Shown: positions 49,894 to 50,307 of the stretch, in pieces
Layout: each line of letters opens with the position of its first letter
Position numbering within the stretch: the stretch's first letter is position 1
NCBI GenBank assembly: GCA_937968015.1
Contig: CALBSO010000021.1
Span: 1 to 50,307, forward strand
Reading direction: 5' to 3'
Source: an uncultured Thermomicrobia bacterium
GTDB taxonomy: Bacteria; Chloroflexota; Chloroflexia; Thermomicrobiales; JALYUS01
DNA: 50,307 nt
Translations under genes and position numbers: made by a program
The notes under the pieces: model-generated
Databases searched by the model: none
Told to the model about the DNA's origin: nothing
Seen by the model: the letters and a program-made list of their open reading frames with translations, nothing else

Positions 49894-50307
49894 GATATCT
49901 CTTCGTCACGTTAGACGCGGGAGGCAACGTGTACCCGGAGTTGGCCCTGGCGGGCCGGCTCGTCGCACGCGGACACGACGTCCGTTTACTCGGCCATCGC
50001 TCGCAACGGGCGGCAATCGAGCGGGCGGGGTGCGCCTTCCGCCCCTACGAGCACGCGCCGGATTTCGACGCGACGCAGTCCGCCACCAGCCCGATCAAGG
50101 ATTGGGCCGACGACCCGGCGACAGTCTTCGCGGCCCTGTGCGACCACCTGTGGTTCGGGCCGGCCGGCCGAGTCGCCGCCGATGTCGCCGTCGAGCTCGA
50201 ACGTCACCCCGCCGACGCGCTGGCAGTTGATTATTTCGTCTTCGGTGGGCTCGCCGCCGCCGAGAAAGCCGGGCTACCGACGGCGGTGCTGTGGCACACG
50301 GCCTTCG
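49890..50307 (+). CDS. MGT-type UDP-glycosyltransferase, truncated by window end
   Basis: The visible 139 residues match the N-terminal domain of macrolide/antibiotic glycosyltransferases (GT1/MGT): MRYLFVTLDAGGNVYPELALAGRL, then VARGHDVRLLGH, IERAGCAFRPYEHAPDFDAT and ALAVDYFVFGGLAAAEKAGLPTAVLWHT. The C-terminal donor-binding domain lies beyond the window. It transfers a sugar from a UDP donor to a small hydrophobic acceptor, perhaps inactivating it, which fits its coupling to a TetR gene. The frame continues without a stop to the last base. Confidence 0.88.
   Translation, partial: MRYLFVTLDAGGNVYPELALAGRLVARGHDVRLLGHRSQRAAIERAGCAFRPYEHAPDFDATQSATSPIKDWADDPATVFAALCDHLWFGPAGRVAADVAVELERHPADALAVDYFVFGGLAAAEKAGLPTAVLWHTAF

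Overview
The window is about 50 kb of GC-rich bacterial chromosome with densely packed, short-spaced genes. I see no rRNA, tRNA, CRISPR array, phage or transposase. The gene set points to an aerobic or facultative heterotroph, most likely a member of the Chloroflexota (Thermomicrobia-like). The basis is a B-type succinate dehydrogenase with one di-heme cytochrome b subunit, an LDH-type malate dehydrogenase, an ATP-type PEP carboxykinase, an AroK-AroB fusion, FHA-ABC fusions, Ala-Ala-Cys-Gly-Gly lipoproteins and many secreted Thr/Pro-linker proteins. This placement is inference from family habit; no marker gene here proves it. Recognisable promoters repeatedly use a TATACT -10 box.

Layout. 0.2-5.3 kb: secreted DUF11 protein, metallophosphoesterase, subtilisin-like lipoprotein, membrane protein with a palindromic promoter. 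5.6-14.3 kb: FHA-FHA-ABC exporter and an Fe3+-type ABC importer. The importer's ATPase gene is split from its permease and binding-protein genes by a one-polypeptide MNT-HEPN protein and an oppositely oriented LPATG-tailed surface protein. 14.4-18.2 kb: zinc-ribbon membrane protein and two overlapping MFS genes. 18.2-27.6 kb: mostly minus-strand metabolic and repair genes (methyltransferase, AroKB, FAD oxidoreductase, DUF697 protein, MoeA, malate dehydrogenase, O6-alkylguanine-DNA methyltransferase, Uma2 nuclease, endonuclease V). 28.0-31.6 kb: sdhCAB. 31.5-34.4 kb: a DUF433-DUF5615 toxin-antitoxin pair framed by a duplicated sdhB 3' end, a P-loop kinase, and a second, toxin-less DUF433 gene overlapping mobA. 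34.4-40.9 kb: lipoprotein, YggT and GlsB membrane proteins, M20 peptidase, TPR protein, PEPCK. 41.1-43.1 kb: DinB protein, then a COG0523 metal GTPase followed by a zinc-ligand-free ribosomal protein L36, a zinc-starvation signature. 43.2-50.3 kb: PLP decarboxylase, sunset-domain secreted protein, polysaccharide deacetylase, TPP enzyme, dual-specificity phosphatase, and a TetR-glycosyltransferase pair with an operator on its promoter; the last gene runs off the end.

Central carbon genes (mdh, sdhCAB, pckA) form a partial TCA/gluconeogenic set; moeA and mobA both serve molybdenum cofactor synthesis. The most unusual points are the TA cassette with a 60-bp direct repeat that regenerates the sdhB end, the single-chain MNT-HEPN gene inside an importer locus, the COG0523/L36 pair, and several families of small palindromic intergenic repeats, some of which supply the stop codons of neighbouring genes.
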